Positions 28,406 through 39,966 of a stretch of DNA of 64,000 nt are shown here, in pieces. Within the stretch, counting starts at the first letter, position 1; each line of letters begins with the position of its first letter. The stretch is from assembly GCA_025765615.1 (NCBI GenBank), contig JAIVFJ010000079.1:206649-270648 (forward strand), in the 5' to 3' direction. A program made the translations under genes and the position numbers. The notes under the pieces were generated by a model. That model saw only the letters and a list, made by a program, of their open reading frames with translations. It did not search any database and was not told where the DNA came from. The stretch comes from Zopfochytrium polystomum. Taxonomy: Eukaryota > Chytridiomycota > Chytridiomycetes > Chytridiales > Chytridiaceae.

Positions 28406-31400
28406 ATGGCAAAGAGAAAGGCCGACTCTCCGTCGTCGTCACCACCAACAGCAGCAGCAGCAGCACCCTCGCGCCCTTCCCGCCCCCCCTCCCGCTCGCC
28501 CTCCCGCTCGTCCTCTCGCTCCGCCGCCGCCGTCTCCGCCTCACGGTCGCCGTCGTCGTCGTCGGGTTTATCGAAAGCCGCCGCCCGCCGCGCCCGCCGC
28601 GCCCGCCGCGCTGCGTCGGCGTCTCCGTCGTCGGCGTCGGCTGCAGCGTCCGCCCGCCGCGACCGCAGCAACAGCAACACCAGCAGCAGCACTAGTAACA
28701 GCAACGGCGGGAGGAGAGGACGATCGCCCGCGCCGGCGGCGGCTGCCCGCGCAAACGGCGGTGGCAGTGCACAGCTCAACAAAAGATCGTCGTCGTCGCG
28801 GTCGTCGTCCAAATCCGGCGGCGTCAAGGCGCCGCCGTCTCGGAGAGCGAGCAAGGACGCCGGCCGGCGGCCGCCGCGGCCGCGGAGCTTGCGCACAGAC
28901 TCGCCAGCGACTGCGGCGAGAAATGCGCGCGCTCGCGCCAGGAAGCGGGGCGCGAGCGACCCGGAGTCGGGCGCGGGGAGCGAGCCGGAGCTGATCAAAG
29001 AGTTGAGTGTGAGGAGAGAGGAATGTGATCGGGAGCGGGCTTATGCGTGTGTGTGTGTGTGTGTGTGTGTCTGTGTGTTTGTACGTTTGTGTATGTACGT
29101 GTGTGTGCGTGTGACTGTGTGTGTTGGTGTAGGGAGAGGGCGGGTCCAGAAACTGACAAAGCGGAACGTAAACACGAAAACCACCAGGGGCGAGCGAATC
29201 GAGCCTGACTACGCCAGCGACTCGTCAGACGAGGTGGGGCAGCCTCAACCGATTTTCGTGCCTTGCGACCCCTCGAAACAAACACAAGCTTACCGACCTT
29301 CTCTCCACATTTTTGTACTTCCAGGAAACCATCAACGTCATTGGAAATGTGCCGCTCGCTTGGTACGACGACCACGACCACATTGGATACGACATTCGAG
29401 GAAACAAGATCATGCGGCCCGTGGCCGGCGACATGTTGGACTCGTTCCTCGAGCAGCTCGACTCGCCAGACGCATGGTGCGGTTGTTGCGTCCAATTTTC
29501 CCTCGCGCTTCTTGCGAGATTTCCGTGATTCCAATTCCCATCTTACGCCTCGAACTTCCTTTTTTTAGGAGAACGATCGTGAACGCGGTCGAGGGGAAAA
29601 AGATTGTCTTGTCTGACGAGGATCTCGATATCATCAAGCGAATCCAGGCGCATCGGTTCCCGCAGGCGTCCTACAATGAACACGAGGTAAAGCACTCGGT
29701 TTCTTTTCGGTTTCTGTTAACCTGGGGGTTGTTTGGCTGTCTCGTCGTTCTCCGACCGACACACATACACCCCCTCTGAACCTCACCCAATCTGACATTT
29801 ACTCTGATAAAAACAGCCCACAGTCGAATGGTTCACGTCGAAAACCGAAATATTCCCTCTGAGCGGAGCGCCCGAACCCAAGAGCCGCTTCATCCCATCA
29901 AAAGTCGAAGCTGCCAAGGTGCGCAATTACTAAACAATTTTAGTGTGGCCCGATTAAAACACTAAAACTCTGTTCCCCTCGTCTACACACCCAAGATCAT
30001 CAAAATCGCGAGAAAGATTCAAAAAGGTTACATCAAACTGGGGCAAAAGAAGAGCGACGCGCAGATGGCGGAGGAAACCATCACCGACGTGTGGGAGAAC
30101 GAGGGAACGGCGATCGATCACCCGATGCACGTTCCGGCTCCGAAAATGAGATTGCCAGGTGCGGTTGTGTTGCTTTCTTTTTATTTATTATTATCTCTCG
30201 AGCTGGCGCTAACTGCCCAAAATCGTTTTTCCCCCCACCCCTTTATGGGAATTTTTGTGACTACAAAAAACCCAACAAACAGAACACCGCGAGTCGTACA
30301 ACCCTCCCGTGGAGTACATCCCGACGCCACAGGAAAAGGAAGAACTGCGAAAACTGGATCCGCGCGATCGGCCTGCTTTCCTCCCTAAAAAGTACGTTTT
30401 TTTTTTAAATGGAAATTCAGCATTCTCCTGTGAAAAGTTGGAAACTCCTTCCTCACATACTCCCTCCACCTCGCTGCTTTTTTCCCCCGCCCCTTTCAAC
30501 TACTCATCCAGGTACGACACCTTCCGGAGCATTCCAATGTACGATAGGCTGCTGCAGGAAAGGTTTGCCAGGTGCCTGGACCTGTACATGTGCCCGCGAT
30601 CGATCAAGCAAAGGGTACGAGATAAGCCTCAGCATTATCAATTTTTTCTTTTTCCTTTCCTTTCTTTTTTGTTTTCACTTCAATCTTATTTTGGCTGACC
30701 CTGTTTCCGGTTTGCTTGAAAACCCCTCACTATCCTTGATTGCTTGGATCGCTGGGATTGGGGATTGCAAAATGCTTCTCTAGGTGCGCATGGACCCTGA
30801 AGATTTGCTGCCGAAGCTGCCCAGCCGGAAAGACTTGGAGCCGTACCCGACCAAGCTGTCGATTGTGTTCCGCGGCCACACGAACAGGATTCGTGCACTA
30901 TCCGTCGACCCTACCGGAAAATGGATCGTTTCGGGTAGGGTTGCTCTTCTATTTCTTTGTTGTTGTTTTGTCCAATTCACTACTAAGTTTTCTTGATTTC
31001 TTTTCTTTTTTTTCTTTCTTTCTCTCCCCTGCGCAGGATCTGACGACAACACTGTCCGCTGCTGGGAGATTGCTACGGGCCGCTGCAGCAAAGTGTGGAA
31101 GTTTGACAGCAAGGTTGTGTCTGTCGCGTGGAACCCGAACAGCCAGGTGTCCCTCGTGGCCGTGGTCAGGTAAGTTTCGCCCCTTGGCGCGCGCGCGTGG
31201 CAGCGCTTTTTCTTTTGGAGGAGACGCGCTTTATGCAGAGTGCTTAACACTTGCCTACCGTTTTTTCGGTGCAGTGACACCACGATCCACCTAGTCTACC
31301 CCGAGGTGGGAAGCGACGCGGCTGAAGCGGCCACGGAGGCGATTTTCAAGGCGCCTGCTGCAGGTACAGTCTCCGATAATGACCTTTGGACAAGATGCCC

Positions 31401-33053
31401 CCCTCCCCGGGGCTGACACTTTTTTTTCTCTTCGCCCATATCCCAATGTGAATCCACCACGCACACCTCTCTCAAGTCTCGTCCTCGTCGGAGTGGAGGG
31501 TCCAAAACGGTGGAGACACTGCGTGCCAGATTGAAGTCGGGCAAGTTGTTTCCAAGGTCTCGTGGCACCGCCGCGGGGACTATTTCCTCAGCATATCGTC
31601 TGACTGTGAGTGTTTTTATTTCTTTCATTTCTTTCTTTCTTTTTTTTTTTTCCTTTCCCTCTGCTCGTGTGCAACCATTCCTTCTTCCACACGACCACGA
31701 CACGAACCGGTTCAACGCGTTCGACGCAAACGATCGATGCTTACTTAACACAAACACATCGCAACGGAACGCCAAAAAAAAAAAAAAACAAACACCAAAA
31801 ACACCAAAAACCGCAGCATCGTCAAAGTCGTCTGTGCAGATCCACCAGCTCTCGAAGCGCTCGTCGCAGCGGCCGTTCTCCAAGCCGATCGGCCTTGTGC
31901 AGTCGGCGCTGTTCCACCCGTCCAAGCCGAACCTGTTTGTCGCGGTGAGAGAGAGAGTTTTTAAATTATTTTTTTTCTTCTGCTTTTCTTTCATCTTCTT
32001 GTGTTTGTTTCTTTTCGCCATTGTGTTCTCACTCACAAAAAAAAAAAAAAAAAAAACTAAAACAAACAAACAAACAATCAATCAATCAATCAACTCACTC
32101 CGCTCACAGACGCAGCAAGGCGTGCGCGTGTACGACCTCGTGCAGCAAAAGCTCGTGTCCAAGCTGCAGCCGGGCGTGCAGTGGATTTCGAGCATGGACA
32201 TTCACCCGCAAGGTAGAGTGAAGGGAGAGCGAGAGTGCGAGTGCGAGTGCGAGTGAAGTGCGAGGGTCTGTCTTGTCTGCTCTGTCGATTACACTGATCT
32301 TCTCTTCTTCTTCTTGTTCTTCCTTCCTTTCTTCCTTCCCTCCTTCCTTCCAAAACAAAGGCGACAACCTGATTATCGGCTCGTACGACAAAAAGGTCTG
32401 CTGGTTCGACCTGGACCTGTCGCTGCGCCCGTACAAGACGCTGCGGTAAGTAAGAGTCGCGTAGATGAACAGAACAAAAAAGAGAACAAGGAAGAGCATG
32501 TCCCGTGCTAAACACACTTTGACGAACACATCACAAAACACATACACACACATACACACATCACAAACGCACGTCACACAAACACACGACACACACACAC
32601 ACGCGCACCACAAAAAAAAAACAAAAAAAAAAAACAAACAAAGCTACCACAAATCCGCGGTGCGCAACGTCAGCTTCCACCGCAAGTACCCGCTGTTTGC
32701 GTCGTGCAGCGACGACGGGTCGGTCAACGTGTTCCACGGGATGGTGTACAGCAGCCTGGACCAGAACCCGCTGATTGTGCCGCTCAAGTCGATCAAGGCG
32801 CACGACGTTTCCGAACACCTCGGTGAGAACGAAGAAGAAGCGTTTTGGGACACTCTTGCCTCTTTTTTTTTTTTTTTATTCTTTCTTTCTTTCTTTGTTT
32901 GTTTGTTTGTTTGTTGGTTGCTAAAACCATAATCTCTCTCTCTCTTCTTCTTCTTCTGCAGGCGTCCTGTTTTGCGAGTTCCACCCGACGCAGCCGTGGC
33001 TGTTTTCCGCGGGGCTCTCGGGCGAGCACCACGACGTGCATTTGTATGTCTGA
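28406..33053 (+). CDS. BOP1: BOP1/ERB1, WD-repeat ribosome biogenesis factor of the PeBoW complex
   Basis: BOP1 works with PES1 and WDR12 in the nucleolus in maturation of the 60S subunit. The ATG at 28406 has a strong context (CACCATGG). Exon 1 encodes a basic Ser/Arg-rich leader. The conserved N-terminal block then appears: [71 protein letters not shown] and [21 protein letters not shown] seven-bladed WD40 propeller follows, starting at [20 protein letters not shown] and ending at [19 protein letters not shown]. The stop is TGA at 33051-33053. About 17 exons; all inspected junctions are phase-consistent. T-rich sequence follows many donors and A- or CA-rich sequence precedes many acceptors. 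The downstream gap to TPX2 is 337 bp. Confidence 0.98.
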
Positions 33054-33390
33054 GATGTTGGATTGGATTGGGATGATGGGGATTTTACGACGGTGGGTTC
33101 GTGGCTTGGTTCGGTATGGTTTGGTTTGGTTAGGTTTGTCGCGCGAACAAGCGAAGACAAAAAAAAAAAAAAAGGGAGAAAAAAAAAGGCAAGTCTTTCA
33201 AACTCCGCCTGGACGATGAAGGCGAAAAAATATAGAAAAAAAAAACAAGAAGAAACGAAAAGAAAAAACCAACAAAATATGAAAAGAAAAAAGGGGGGAA
33301 AAAAAAAAAGGACAGGAACAGAAAAAAGAGAGACTGCAAGGAAAGGCAAGGCAAGCACCAGCAAGCACCCGCAGGCAAGCGCGACGCGAT
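33054..33390. other. Intergenic region BOP1 to TPX2-like
   Basis: The 337-bp gap is A-rich on the plus strand (runs of A and AG from about 33160 to 33350) and should hold the BOP1 3' UTR and the TPX2 promoter. No gene seen. Confidence 0.45.
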
Positions 33391-35718
33391 ATGACGACGG
33401 CAGCGACGGCGAAGACGGCGACAACGCCGGCGCCCGCTGCCTACACCTCGTACTCGTCGTCGTCGTCGTCGTCGTCACCTCCCACCAGCAGCAGCAGCAG
33501 CAGCATCACGCCCACGCCTCACTCGATGACCACGACAGACACAACACCAACAACAACAACCACTACAACCCCTCGCCGCGGTCCCTATCCGTTCCCTTTC
33601 CCTCCTCCCTCGCACACCACATCCACTGCATCCACCACCACCACCACCACGCCCCGACCGCAACAGCAGCAGCACTATCCAACCAACCCCTCCAACCACC
33701 ACCACCACGACACCCCGTCGCCCTACCACCCGCCGCACCTCCGCGTCGCCGCGCTCCGCGCCGCAGCCGCCGCCGCCTCCGCCGCCGGACACTCTGTTTC
33801 TTCTCCTTCTACCACCCCGCCCGCCACCCCCCCACCCCCGCCCCCGCCGCCAACCCCGCCGCGCCGCGTCCCCACCGCCACAACCACGACCACCACAATC
33901 ACATCCTCGCGCGCCGGCTCGCTCACGCCGCGTCCCGCGCGGGGGCGACCCGGCGGTCCCGCAAAGCGGTCGTCATCGACGTCAACGCGCGCACAAACCA
34001 CCACCACCACCACCACCACCGCCACGACGCCCACCGCCGCCGCCAAACACGCCGCGTCCTCGCACCAAAATAATGAGGAGGAGGAGGAGGAGGAGGAGGA
34101 GGAGGGGAAGGAAGAATTGGTGGACGCGACGTACGAGTTCAGCGCGCCAAAGTACCACGATTTCTCGGCCGAGGTGGAGGAGGAAAGGGGGATCAGGGAA
34201 CGGCGACGCGGGCGGCGGTAGTGGTAGTGGAGGAGGGGGTTGGGCGGCGCGGGCGGCTGCGTCGGCGGACGAGTGGTTTGGTGAGTTTTTGAATTTGTGT
34301 CGGTTGACAAAGTGTGATGTCCGAAACACGACAAGCAAAGAGGGTGTGGAGACGACTGAAACTAACCCGTCCAAACCCCAAACTCGACACAACCGGTGAA
34401 AAAAAAAAAACAAAACAAAAAAACAAAAAAAAAATTCACACTCGGGCGCCGGCGGCGGCGGCGACGAAACGCGGGCGACGACACAGACAAGCGCAAAGGC
34501 TCGCCGAGCGTGGGCGATCCGGGTTTTTACGATGCCTCGGGGGCGGCGGCGTCTGGGCCAACGGTGGATTTCGCAGAGTTGCGCATGTGAGGAGGAGGGG
34601 GGTTTTTTTTTGTTTTCTTTGTGTGCTTTGTTTACATTCTTCCCTTTCGTCACGCACACACACACTCTCTCTCTCTCACCCTCTCACTCTCACTCACTCA
34701 CTCACTTACTCTCTCTCGTACAGGACCACGCCGCTGCGCGTGCGTGCAGCAGCAGCATTCGGCGGCTTGTCATCCTCGAAGACGCCGACGCCGGGGGCAG
34801 GGGCAGGGAGTGCCAAGACGGTGCGGTGGCAGAATGTGCCGCTGCCGCCAAAGAGGAGGAGCGGAGCCGGTGGCAGTGGCAGTTACAGCAGCAGCGGCGG
34901 CAGTGGGCGAGCGTTACCTTTGGCGGCTGCAGCGGCGGCCGCGGCAGAACCGATGGAGCTGAGCGAGATTGCAGACATGTTTGAGGCGCTGGCCGTCGAG
35001 GCGCGGGTGGCCGCAACGACGACCGCTACCACGACGACGACGCCAGGTGCGACTGGTGTCGGTGGCGGTGGCGCCGCGGGGTTTCCTGTTGTCGTCGCGG
35101 CGGTTGGACCGAAGCGCGGCGCGGTCAGGAAGAAGAGAGTCACCGCAAAGACGGAGACGGACGAGGCGGTGGCTGTGCGAGGGAAGCGGGGTGCAGTGCC
35201 GGCGGCCGTGCCGTCGGCAAAGAGGACGGATATGCGTGGTGCGAATGCGACGGCGACGGTTGCCGGCGGCGGCCACAAAGAGAATGGACGCGACAGCGAC
35301 AAGGACGACCGCTGCGTCCCGCGCGCGGGCAGTTGCTTCTTATAGGTTGGATGTGACGATGCCGACGACAACAACAACAACAAGCACGGCCGCTGTCCCC
35401 GGCCGGCGGCAGGTCGGGCGCAGGGCCATGGCGTCGGCGGCGGCGGCGGTGGACGCGCAAGAGGAGCAGCAGCAGCCTGTGAAGCAGAAGCGGCTTGCAG
35501 CTGCGTCGCCGCCACCGCCGCCGGCCCGCCGGCGGCCGACGTTACTGCAGCAACAGGAGCAGCAGCACTCAGCGGCGGCAGGCCCGCGGCCGTTGACGGT
35601 GCCCGTCGAGTTTCGGTTTGCGACGCGGCGCGCTAAGAGGGATAGTAAGGGCGAGTCGGCCAAGACGGTAGAGGCGGCTGCGGCGGTTTCGATGCTGGTG
35701 CGGGCAACGCAGGTATGT

Positions 35719-35762
<44 letters not shown>

Positions 35763-37099
35763 CTTGCCTGTGCGTTTCGTCGTTTTGATGGTCTGCCCCC
35801 ACACACAACCAGAAGCCGCCGCCAAAGGCGCTAAGGCGGCCGACCGCGCCTGCCAGTGCACCGCCGCGCGTGACGGTGCCCAAGCCGTTCCGGTTTGCGT
35901 CGACGGCTGTGCGTTCGACTGGCAGCGGCGGCAACGGTCTCGAGCATGAGCATCAGCAGCAGCAGCCGTCGCCGTTTGTCCCGCTCGCGGTGCGAGTCAA
36001 GCGGTTCGAGACGGGGGAGTCGTCCTCGTCGTCGTTGTCGGTTGGCGGCGACAAGACTGGAGTTGGCGGCGGCGCGGGAAAGTCGAAAAGGCAGCGCCAC
36101 TGGAAGCAGCAACAGCAGCAGCAACAGCAGCAGCCTGCGCTCACGCAGCCGCGGTCGCCGCAGCTTGCCACGCGGCGCCGTGCGGCGATGAAGGGCGTGA
36201 TGGGTGGCGAGCGCGAGCCGCCGCAGCAGCAGTCGCTGCGTCACGATGATGTGGAGTGAGTAGCTGTTGCAGTTGTTGTAGCGTCGTTGAGTGTGAGTGT
36301 GAGCGTGTGCGTGTGTGTGTGTGTGCGTGTGTGCGTGTGCGCGTGTGTGTGTGTATGATCCTTTTCTGACATGAATCTCCTTTAATTGCCTTTTCCAACA
36401 ACAAACTCCCCACCTCACCACTCTCAACACGTGACACGCATGACGTGGTTGATTCGAACACACACCACCTTCGTGATACTCACGCCTTACCCGCTGCAGC
36501 GAGCGGCAGCTGACGTCGGAAGAGCGCGAGCTGCGGCGGCTTGCGCAGCTGCGGCCGTTCAAGGCACGGCCGGTGGACAGAAAGGTGTGTGTGTGTGTGT
36601 GTGTTTCTCTCGCTAACCACTCATATCTCGTTCTCACAGATTCTCGCCGCGCCCGTCGGTATTCCCGTCGTTACAAAGCCGCCCCTCACAGTACCGCAGT
36701 CGCCGCACTTTACCAAGCAGCAGCACCACCACCAGCTACTGCAGCATCCGGCACACTCGGCGGCGGCTGCGGCGGCGGCGCCCTCATCGTCTTCATTGTC
36801 GTCCTCGTCTTATTCGGCGTCAGCAACGTCCTTGTCACCGCCACCGCCACCACCGCTGCAGTTCAAGGCGAATCCGATCTGCCTGCCCGCCGTGCCGTTC
36901 GAGCCCGTGCTGGAGCACCACGCGACGCGGCCGGACGACGTGCGGCTGCCGGGCGACGCGTTCCGCGAACGCAAGCTGCGCGAGCTGGAGTCGCAGCGCC
37001 GACGCGACGCGGAAGAGGCCGACCGCATGCGCGAGTTTCGCGCGCGCCCGCTCAGGGACTTGAACGCAGTGGATGTACGATGTTTTTTTTTGTTTTCGA

Positions 37100-37151
<52 letters not shown>

Positions 37152-38072
37152 ATGCGTGGTTCCACTACACAGCCCCTCCCGGCGGTCGCTACAAAGCCGC
37201 CGACGCAGCCAAAGCCGTTCAAGCTGCACAGCAACGGCGAGAACCAAGCGACGCTGACGGCGGCGGCGGCCGCCGCTGTTGCTGATCCAGCTCCAACAAC
37301 AACAACCTTTACCGCGCAGCCGATGCCGCTCTTTGACGCGCCATTTGTGCCGCGCCGCTCGGACCGGCCGCCGACGGCCGTCGCGTGCGACGGCGTTGGC
37401 CAGGTGCTGCGCACGGACGCGCGCGCCGCCCAGCGCAGGCAGTTTGACGAGGCGGTCGCGGCGAAGCGGCGAGTCGAGGTGGAGCTGATGGAGGTGGTGC
37501 GCGCCCGCGAGGAGGTGAGAGTGCTTTTTTTTTTTTTTTGTGGTGTGTGTGTTGGACGTGACGATCAAACCGAAACCACCCCCCTCTCCCCGCAGAGACT
37601 CGAAGCCGAGCGAATCCGTCTGCTGCGCCACGAGCAGGTGCATCGCGCCGCGCCGATTCGCTTCTACGCCCCCGTGCGCGTGCAGCCTTCGGCGCGCCCG
37701 CTGACCGAGCCAGAGTCGCCGCTGCTCGCAGAGAAGCGCCGACGCCGCGAAGAAACGCTGCGGCGACTGCAACTGCTGGAGCAGGAGAAGAAGCAAGAGG
37801 AAGCTGAAGAGGAAGTGGAGAAGGACCACGTCGCAGCTGCTGTCGACGTTGAGCTTGTGGATGAGGAGCGCGGCGAGGCTGGCAAGGAGCAGGTGTCGGG
37901 AACGCCAATGTGCGAAAACGACGACGAGACGAAGCAGGCGCCGACTGCTGCAGACGACAACGGAAAGGCTGCTACGAGCAACGGCGGCAGCCGAGCCACG
38001 CACGTGCGATCACTGCCGTTGGCGTCGTTGTCGGTCGGCTCGATGCTGCCGCTGCCCGTGGCCCACCGTTGA
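33391..38072 (+). CDS. TPX2: TPX2-like spindle assembly factor
   Basis: TPX2 nucleates spindle microtubules and activates Aurora A. The ATG at 33391 opens a long Ser/Thr/Pro-rich leader. The Aurora-binding motif then appears in two parts: TYEFSAPKYHDFSA (about 34128-34170) and DEWF (about 34268) spliced to DKRKGSP. Several TPX2 repeat motifs follow: TVPVEFRFATRRAKR, VTVPKPFRFASTAVR, PKPFKLHSNG, PFEPVLEHHATRPDDVRLPG, and the C-terminal RPLTEPESPLLAEKRRRREE. The stop is TGA at 38070-38072. About 10 exons. Two frame changes occur. One, near 35239-35332, is resolved by a phase-correct 94-nt GT-AG intron. The other, at GGGGG (34187-34191), needs one base fewer to join the two halves of the Aurora motif, so a homopolymer error is likely. 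The long disordered leader is unusual for TPX2. Confidence 0.9.
35716..35760 (+). repeat. (GT)n microsatellite in a TPX2-like intron
   Basis: A GT array directly follows the donor GTATGT; the same intron ends with a short CA-rich stretch before its CCAG acceptor. Confidence 0.95.
37102..37150 (+). repeat. (TC)n microsatellite forming a polypyrimidine tract in a TPX2-like intron
   Basis: About 24 TC units lie shortly upstream of the acceptor at about 37170, after a T-run near the donor. Confidence 0.95.
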
Positions 38073-38885
38073 AGATGGAGCTTTTGGAAGTCATTTCGTT
38101 TTGTTTCTTTTTTTTTTTTTTTTTTTTTTTTGTTGTTGTTTTTCCCATATTTTTTTCCCATTCCTGTTTTGGTTGTTTTTCCAACTCTCGACTTTTCTCG
38201 CCTCTTGTCGGCTCTCACTGTTCTTTTCGCTTTTTCTTTCCTTCCTTGCATCCGCCGCATGGCTGAGAGAGAGTGTGTGTAATTCGTGCGTGTGTGACTG
38301 TGTGAATTTGTGTTGCCCGTGTGTGTCGTGATCTCTTTTATCTTGCTCTTTCTCCTTGCCCTCTCTCTTCCTTCTCTCTGTCTTCTCCCTCTTCTCTCTC
38401 CCTCTCTCTCTCTCCCTTTCTCCCACTCTCGCTCCGTCTGTGTCCGTTTGTGTGTTTTTAGCCCTGTCTCTGTGACTGACTGCCTCGCCCTGCAAGTCCG
38501 TGTGCATTGTTGCAGCACCGTCCCCCTCCTCCTCCTCCACCTCCATTCTTCTCGCTTTGCTCTCTCGCGCGCTTCTTCTACCTTGTGTTCTGGCTTGCTT
38601 GCTTGCCAGCCTTTCCCGACCCCCAAAGAAAAATCGAAAAAAAAGTGAAGTTTCTAGTACATAGTTGAAAAAAAAAAAAAAAAAAAGGAAAGAAAAAGAA
38701 ACAGTAGCGAGCCTGGTTGTTTGTGTGGCTGGTGCGATTCCCAATACGTCGCAACTGGGGTGCGATGCACTATCGCCATACGGAGACTGCCTCCTCTCTT
38801 TCCACCACTATCGTTATCACGACAAGGTTGCATGTAGAACATACCTTCTTCCACTAACCCACCAACCAACCCTCTTCAGTCTTAA
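38073..38885. other. TPX2-like 3' flank
   Basis: The 0.8-kb stretch starts with a T-run (about 38108-38132), then pyrimidine-rich and CT-rich sequence to about 38620, then an A-run (about 38668-38686). It is probably the TPX2 3' UTR and flank. No gene recognised. Confidence 0.45.
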
Positions 38886-39134
38886 AAATCTTCTCCCTCC
38901 TCTGCTAGGAACTGCTCCCTAGTGACTATTTCGTTGCCCTCCGGGAGGCAGTTACAGAATTCGGAGTTTTCATCTCAGAAGACACTGTTTTTGCTTTCTT
39001 CTTTGCCCGTCAGGTTCGCCACCACACACGGTGAGTGGGTCTACCGGCTCACCCCAGCCGTTCACCATCGTATTGGATCCCCACTCGTCGAGAATTCGAG
39101 TCCCAGTTTTTACATTAATTTCATCTCTCAGAAC
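38886..39134 (-). pseudogene. Decayed tandem copy of the ORF at 39224-39679
   Basis: This stretch repeats the neighbouring ORF with substitutions and deletions. The block VLRDEINVKTGTRILDEWG...MVNGWGEPVDPL is readable and nearly identical to the intact copy. About 35 bases corresponding to the PCPPLFKLGSRM region are then missing, and a further small deletion breaks the frame, so no long ORF remains. Both copies are on the same strand about 410 bp apart, consistent with tandem duplication followed by decay of one copy. Confidence 0.75.
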
Positions 39135-39223
39135 CGACTTTATTCAGTACTTTATTGGATGAGCCGAGCCGAGCAACATTGCCGTTTTTCAGAGAATGAG
39201 ATCGTCGAAGCCATTGTGGCCTC

Positions 39224-39679
39224 CTATTCATCGGGGATGCAAGGCCAGCTCGGGTTGTGTTCTCCTTGTTGATCCTTTTTTACCCTATCCTCCTCCAAAT
39301 CAGCGAAAAAGTCTTCTCCCTCCTCTGCTAGGTACTGTTCCCTAGTAACTACTTTGTAGCCTTCGGGGACGTAGCCACAGAATTCGGTGTTTTCATCTAA
39401 GAAGAAACAGTTTTTGCTTTCTTCGAGCTGTTCGCCCGTCATTCTCGAGCCAAGCTTGAAAAGAGGTGGGCACGGTTCGCCATCACACACGGTGAGTGGG
39501 TCTACCGGTTCACCCCAGCCGTTAACCATCGTATTGGATCCCCACTCGTCGATAATTCGATTCCCAGTTTTCACTCTATTTTCATCTCTCAGAACGTCCG
39601 CTCGTGCGTGGTTTGATTGGAAACTGGAAGATCCGACATACAAGAGACATGATAGGATAGAGAGCGTTGCAAGCGTCAT
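39224..39679 (-). CDS. Small Cys-containing protein of unknown function, possible signal peptide
   Basis: A single-exon ORF of 151 codons with ATG at 39679-39677 and TAG at 39226-39224. The N-terminus (MTLATLSILSCLLYVGSSS) is hydrophobic and could be a signal peptide or the end of a longer protein. The body has cysteines in CDGEPC, NCFF and FCGYV, an acidic stretch (EEGEDFFADLEED) and ends in WPCIPDE. I do not recognise a family. A degraded tandem copy lies 90 bp downstream, which supports past coding constraint or recent duplication. It sits at the edge of the mobile-element island and could belong to an unrecognised element. Confidence 0.5.
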   Translation of the reverse strand: MTLATLSILSCLLYVGSSSFQSNHARADVLRDENRVKTGNRIIDEWGSNTMVNGWGEPVDPLTVCDGEPCPPLFKLGSRMTGEQLEESKNCFFLDENTEFCGYVPEGYKVVTREQYLAEEGEDFFADLEEDRVKKDQQGEHNPSWPCIPDE

Positions 39680-39830
39680 TCTTGGGTTGTAAGTACTGCT
39701 GAACTGTCGACTGCCCGGTGGGTGTCTGTCTGCTTGGCGTCTTCGTGTACCCGCGGCCCCTCGATGGCTGATGGCCCGGGCTGGCGGTGCGAAGATCTGA
39801 TTGAAATTCTGTACTTGAAAGGGAGTAAAG

Positions 39831-39835
39831 TTTAT
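39831..39835. repeat. Target-site duplication (left), TTTAT
   Basis: TTTAT directly precedes the left LTR and recurs directly after the right LTR, as expected for integrase-mediated insertion. Confidence 0.9.
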
Positions 39836-39957
39836 TGTTGAAATCCGGCAGTGAGGCGATGGTTATCTTGGTCGCGAGAGGGCGGGAGGGTGTAACAAGT
39901 CAAGTCTGTGATCAACTTCTCTTTTTTTTTTTTTTTATGCGGGGGCATATTCCAACA
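39836..39957 (-). repeat. 3' LTR of the copia element
   Basis: 122 bp, TGTTGAAATCC...ATTCCAACA, including a T-run. Near-identical to 47786-47906. Confidence 0.95.
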
Positions 39958-39966
39958 CTCCCCCTT
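39958..39966 (-). other. Polypurine tract of the copia element
   Basis: On the minus strand AAGGGGGAG directly abuts the 3' LTR, the expected site for plus-strand DNA priming. Confidence 0.85.

Noticed and set aside
35239..35345. Stop at 35345 suggested that TPX2 ends there
   Set aside because: A 94-nt GT-AG intron (35239-35332) is phase-correct and the next frame continues with further TPX2 motifs.
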